55,230 nt of DNA from Novosphingobium sp. GTDB taxonomy: Bacteria; Pseudomonadota; Alphaproteobacteria; Sphingomonadales; Sphingomonadaceae. Made by a program: the position numbers and the translations under genes. The DNA lies in assembly GCF_027486195.1 (NCBI RefSeq), contig NZ_JAIXPP010000041.1, forward strand, positions 1-55,230, in the 5' to 3' direction. This document shows positions 51,355 to 55,230 of the stretch, piece after piece (the stretch's first letter is position 1; each line of letters opens with the position of its first letter). The notes beneath the pieces are model-generated. The model did not search any database and was not told where the DNA came from. It saw only the letters and a list, made by a program, of their open reading frames with translations.

Positions 51355-52497
51355 ATGATGTCTGAAGCTGTCGAGCCGTTTGAATACCGCGTCCCGCAGG
51401 CGGCGCTGGATGATCTGCATGCGCGGCTCGATATGGCGCGCTGGCCGGAAAAGGAAGCGGTGGACGACTGGACGCAAGGCGTGCCGCTGGCGGCCTTGCA
51501 GGATTTCGTGCGCTATTGGCGGCATGAGTATGACTGGCGCAAGTGCGAGGACTGGCTGAACGGGCTGGGGCTCTTCACCACAACCATCGATGGGGTGGCG
51601 ATCCGGTTTCTGCATGTGAAATCGAAGCATGCGGATGCTGCGCCGCTGATCATGACCCATGGGTGGCCGGGCTCTATCCTCGAGTTTCGCGGCGTGATCG
51701 ACGCGCTGACTGATCCGGAAGCGCATGGGGGGAAGGCTGATGATGCCTTCCATCTGGTGATCCCGTGCCTGCCGGGCTTCGGGCTTTCGGGGAAGCCGGA
51801 GAAGCACGGCTGGGGCGTCGAGAAGATCGCGCAGGCCTGGGGCGTGCTGATGGCGCGGCTGGGCTATGCGCGGTGGTTTGCGCAAGGGGGCGACTGGGGC
51901 TCCATCGTGACGACGCAGATCGGCATTCAGGCGATCGAAGGCTGTACGGGCATCCACCTCAACATGCCGATTTCGCGGCCGCTGCCGGAAGATATGGCCA
52001 ACCCTTCGCCGGCGGAGCTCAAGGCGCTGGGCGCGCTGAAGTACTATCAGGATTGGGATTCGGGCTATTCCAAGGAGCAATCCACCCGGCCGCAGACGAT
52101 CGGCTATTCGCTGGTCGATTCGCCAGTGGGGCTGGCGGGCTGGATCTATGAAAAGATGTGGGCCTGGACCGACAACGACGGCATGCCCGAAAGCGCGCTG
52201 AGCCGGGACGCGATGCTCGACAATATCATGCTCTATTGGCTGCCGGCGGCGGGCGGTTCTTCGGCGCGGCTCTATTGGGAGAGCTTTGGCAGCGCGGGTG
52301 GCGGGGATATCGCCATGCCGATGGCGGTAAGCGCATTCCCCAAGGAAGTGCTACCGACGCCGCGCAAGTGGATGGAGCGGCACTGCGCGAATATCGTCCA
52401 CTGGGGCGAGATGGCCAAGGGCGGGCACTTCGCCGCGTGGGAGCAGCCCGCAGCTTTCGTGGGAGAACTGCGGACTGCGTTTGCGCTGATGCGGTAG
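51355..52497 (+). CDS. Epoxide hydrolase (EHN domain, alpha/beta hydrolase)
   Basis: AAGGGAGA precedes ATG 51355 by a few bases; the next codon is also ATG. The 380-residue protein has an N-terminal epoxide hydrolase domain (EPFEYRVPQAALDDLHARLDMARWP) and an alpha/beta hydrolase core with HGWPGS (102-107, oxyanion hole), GGDWGS (178-183, nucleophile Asp180) and a late GHFAAWEQP with the catalytic His. Microsomal-type epoxide hydrolases open epoxides to diols. Its natural substrate is not visible. It is divergent from leuA, with 58 bases between its ATG and the leader peptide start. Confidence 0.92.
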   Translation: MMSEAVEPFEYRVPQAALDDLHARLDMARWPEKEAVDDWTQGVPLAALQDFVRYWRHEYDWRKCEDWLNGLGLFTTTIDGVAIRFLHVKSKHADAAPLIMTHGWPGSILEFRGVIDALTDPEAHGGKADDAFHLVIPCLPGFGLSGKPEKHGWGVEKIAQAWGVLMARLGYARWFAQGGDWGSIVTTQIGIQAIEGCTGIHLNMPISRPLPEDMANPSPAELKALGALKYYQDWDSGYSKEQSTRPQTIGYSLVDSPVGLAGWIYEKMWAWTDNDGMPESALSRDAMLDNIMLYWLPAAGGSSARLYWESFGSAGGGDIAMPMAVSAFPKEVLPTPRKWMERHCANIVHWGEMAKGGHFAAWEQPAAFVGELRTAFALMR

Positions 52498-52517
52498 CGC
52501 GGCGCACCCTCACCCAG

Positions 52518-52537
52518 CCTCCCCCGAACGGGGGAGG
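52518..52537. terminator. Hairpin between convergent epoxide hydrolase and YceI genes
   Basis: CCTCCCCC and GGGGGAGG pair around GAAC. It lies between two convergent stops and could end both transcripts, but there is no U-run; it may simply be a short repeat. Confidence 0.4.
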
Positions 52538-52562
52538 GGCCGGTCGGGTATCTGGGCAGCGG

Positions 52563-53228
52563 TTACTTCTTCTCGAAGGCGATGGTGATTTCGAGCTTCA
52601 CTTCGTCGGCCACCAGCGGGGCGAAGAAGCCGAGGCCGAAATCGCTGCGCTTGATCGTGGATTCGCCGTGGAAGCCGATTGTGGCTGCCTTGTTGAAGAA
52701 ATTGGTGCCTGCGCCGCTGAACTTCGCGGTGAACGTGGCGGGCTTGGTGACGCCATTGAGTGTGAGGTTACCCTCGATCGTAGCGCTCAGGCCGTCTGCG
52801 CCGGGGATCACCTTGGTCGAGACGAAGACGGCGTCCGCCGCGTTGGCGCCAAAGAAATCGGCCTTGCCGCCATCGGCACCGGGCTTGAGGAGGTGCGCGG
52901 TGAGCGCCTGATCGACCGTGACGACCTTCGAGACCGGGATCGTCGCGGTCAGTTTCGCGGCTGCGGGATTGGCGGGATCGAACGTCATCGAACCGCCGAG
53001 CTGGCCGAACAAGCCGAAATAATCGTTGAAACCGAGATGGTTCACCCGCCACGCGATCATCGAGTGGGTGGCATCGACGGTGTAGTTACCGGCGGTGACG
53101 CGCGACTTGTCGAGCGTGCCCGGGGGCGTGCTGGGCATCTGCGAGAGCGACGGCGCGGCGAGCGCGGCCAGCGCGAGGGGCAGGGCGAGCGTCAGGGTGG
53201 TGCGTGCGGCGCGGGGGAAGCGGATCAC
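52563..53228 (-). CDS. YceI family periplasmic lipid-binding protein
   Basis: GTG 53228 with GGAGAT 6-7 bases ahead gives 221 residues; a signal peptide precedes PGTLDKSRVTAGNYTVDATHSMIAWRVNHLGFNDYFG. The YceI lipocalin-like barrel is recognised by YTVDATHSMIAWRVNHLG, GSMTFDPANPAAAKLTATIPVS and VTLNGVTKPATF-like LTLNGVTKPATFTAKF, ending with KRSDFGLGFFAPLVADEVKLEITIAFE. The family binds isoprenoid or lipid ligands in the periplasm. It lies 70 bases downstream of the I78 inhibitor gene on the same strand. Confidence 0.93.
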   Translation of the reverse strand: MIRFPRAARTTLTLALPLALAALAAPSLSQMPSTPPGTLDKSRVTAGNYTVDATHSMIAWRVNHLGFNDYFGLFGQLGGSMTFDPANPAAAKLTATIPVSKVVTVDQALTAHLLKPGADGGKADFFGANAADAVFVSTKVIPGADGLSATIEGNLTLNGVTKPATFTAKFSGAGTNFFNKAATIGFHGESTIKRSDFGLGFFAPLVADEVKLEITIAFEKK

Positions 53229-53298
53229 GGGCGATCTCCGGTGCGAGTGTGCCGGAGTGGCTGCCACAGCAGGATGGCTGATGGCAAGCGCGTCGCGA

Positions 53299-53592
53299 TC
53301 AGCCGCAGCGCATGACGGCTATGCGCCCGGTCTCGTCGATGATCACATTGAGCCGATCGGGATTCTGATCGAGCGTGATGGCCTGCCCAGGGGCGATCCA
53401 GCGGACGGGGTGAGGGCGGGCAACCTGGCCCACGGTGCTGCGCACCTCGGCAATGGCCCGTGCGCCCACAAAACGGGCGGTGAGAGCAAGGCTGCAGGTA
53501 TCGGGGGCTACGGGTTCTGCCTTCAGGGGCAGGGCTGATGCGGCGCACAGCGGCAGCAATGCGAGCGCCGCCGCGCCAGACCGAAACGTCAT
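53299..53592 (-). CDS. Peptidase inhibitor I78 family protein
   Basis: ATG 53592 gives 97 residues with a signal peptide (ending LPLKAEP). The domain reads [35 protein letters not shown], the I78 signature with the final Cys-Gly, a disulfide being likely with the Cys of DTCSLAL. I78 proteins resemble potato-I-type serine protease inhibitors and probably protect the periplasm from proteases. The frame stays open upstream through a tandem repeat, but that part is not conserved-looking. Confidence 0.82.
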   Translation of the reverse strand: MTFRSGAAALALLPLCAASALPLKAEPVAPDTCSLALTARFVGARAIAEVRSTVGQVARPHPVRWIAPGQAITLDQNPDRLNVIIDETGRIAVMRCG

Positions 53593-53604
53593 TTCTGTGA
53601 ATTC

Positions 53605-53640
53605 CCCGATACTTCGAAATTGCCCGATACTTCGAAACTG
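53605..53640. repeat. 18-bp tandem duplication upstream of the I78 gene
   Basis: CCCGATACTTCGAAATTG is followed by CCCGATACTTCGAAACTG, identical but for one base. Each copy holds the palindrome TTCGAA. It lies 12 bases ahead of the I78 start, in its leader or promoter. Confidence 0.8.
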
Positions 53641-53703
53641 GAGGTATCGGCTTGGGGGTAAATCCACAATCGCCGGTGGGCGGTTTCCTTATGTCGTTCG
53701 TCG

Positions 53704-53730
53704 AAGGGCGGACCGTATGGGTCCGCCCTT
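53704..53730 (-). terminator. Hairpin after ilvC
   Basis: An 11-base perfect stem (AAGGGCGGACC with GGTCCGCCCTT) with a 5-base loop lies 14 bases beyond the ilvC stop. No clear U-run follows on the minus strand, so it is a weak or Rho-assisted terminator candidate. Confidence 0.5.
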
Positions 53731-53743
53731 CCGCATTTTCGGA

Positions 53744-54897
<1,154 letters not shown>

Positions 54898-54942
54898 TGT
54901 TTGGTGGTTCGGTTGCTGTTGGTTCTCGAATTTCCGTAATCT

Positions 54943-55230
54943 CTAAGCCGCCTGAGCGCCGCGGATCATGCCGACGATGCCGGTGCGGCCGACCTCGACG
55001 AGGCCGAGTTCCTTCATCAGGCTGACGAAGCTGTCGATCTTCTCGGGCGCGCCGGTCAGTTCGAAGACGAAGCTGCCGGTGGTGGTGTCGACCACCTTGG
55101 CGCGAAACACATCGGCAAGGCGCAGCGCCTCGACGCGGTTCTCGCCCTTGCCCGCGACCTTGATGAGCGCCAGCTCGCGCTCGACGTAAGGGCCGACTTC
55201 GGTGAGATCGACGACCTTGTGGACGGGCAC
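54943..55230 (-). CDS. ilvH: Acetolactate synthase small subunit (partial, 3' part)
   Basis: The window ends inside the gene: the minus-strand frame is open to the edge, so the N-terminal ACT domain is missing. The visible 95 residues contain the C-terminal regulatory domain with ELALIKVAGKGENRVEALRLADVFRAKVVDTTTGSFVFELTG, FVSLMKELGLVEVGRTGIVGMIRG. The subunit gives valine feedback control to IlvB/IlvI. It precedes ilvC on the same strand. Confidence 0.93.
   Translation of the reverse strand: MPVHKVVDLTEVGPYVERELALIKVAGKGENRVEALRLADVFRAKVVDTTTGSFVFELTGAPEKIDSFVSLMKELGLVEVGRTGIVGMIRGAQAA

Noticed and set aside
46252..52497. Nitronate monooxygenase, amidohydrolase and epoxide hydrolase as a degradation gene cluster
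   Set aside because: They are split by repeats, an unknown gene and leuA, lie on different strands, and no regulator or transporter links them; each family is common and scattered.

Overview
The window looks like a chromosomal segment of a high-GC alphaproteobacterium. The gene set (a KpsMT-type capsule exporter, a compact type II secretion operon, I78 inhibitor and YceI genes, the style of short intergenic palindromes) best fits the order Sphingomonadales, for example Novosphingobium or a relative. That placement is inferred from gene content and was not tested by database search. No insertion sequence, prophage, CRISPR array or rRNA was seen.

Layout. (1) 1-4.5 kb, plus strand: the end of a capsule/exopolysaccharide export cluster (KpsE tail, KpsM, a motif-poor KpsT, a Wza/KpsD-like lipoprotein) and a methyltransferase-like gene. 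(2) 4.5-6.2 kb, minus strand: two exported proteins of unknown function; divergent from them is a SleB-type cell-wall hydrolase. (3) 7.3-17.3 kb, minus strand: an 11-gene type II secretion operon in the order gspE-F-G-H-I-J-L-M-C-D-K, every junction overlapping. (4) 17.3-18.0 kb: a 0.64 kb AT-richer divergent intergenic region with two copies of a palindrome. (5) 18.0-40.6 kb, plus strand: the most interesting block. It encodes a large PstS-like exported protein followed by a terminator, then a TpsB outer-membrane transporter, an ExbB whose N-terminus is fused to DUF2341-like and LamG-like domains, ExbD, TonB, a porin-like barrel, a small coiled-coil exported protein and a 4,429-residue TpsA exoprotein. 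This reads as a two-partner secretion system carrying its own proton-motive-force module. (6) 40.7-40.9 kb: two tRNA-Glu genes (CTC and TTC) differing by one base. (7) 41-48.4 kb: recJ, exported and cytosolic hypotheticals, a flavodoxin-like gene, an AHH-type nuclease, a nitronate monooxygenase and an amidohydrolase. (8) 48.4-55.2 kb: palindromic repeats, a small unknown, leuA with a leucine-rich leader peptide, an epoxide hydrolase, a YceI protein, an I78 inhibitor, ilvC and the 3' part of ilvH, which are branched-chain amino acid genes.

How the genes may work together (inference). The capsule exporter, type II secretion operon and TPS/TonB block all serve export to the cell surface. The T2SS operon and the PstS-like gene are divergent from one control region, so the PstS-like protein is a candidate T2SS substrate. 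In the TPS block, TpsB would thread the giant TpsA across the outer membrane, while the adjacent ExbB-ExbD-TonB set could energise TpsB, the porin or release of TpsA. No function for that energy module in two-partner secretion is established to my knowledge.
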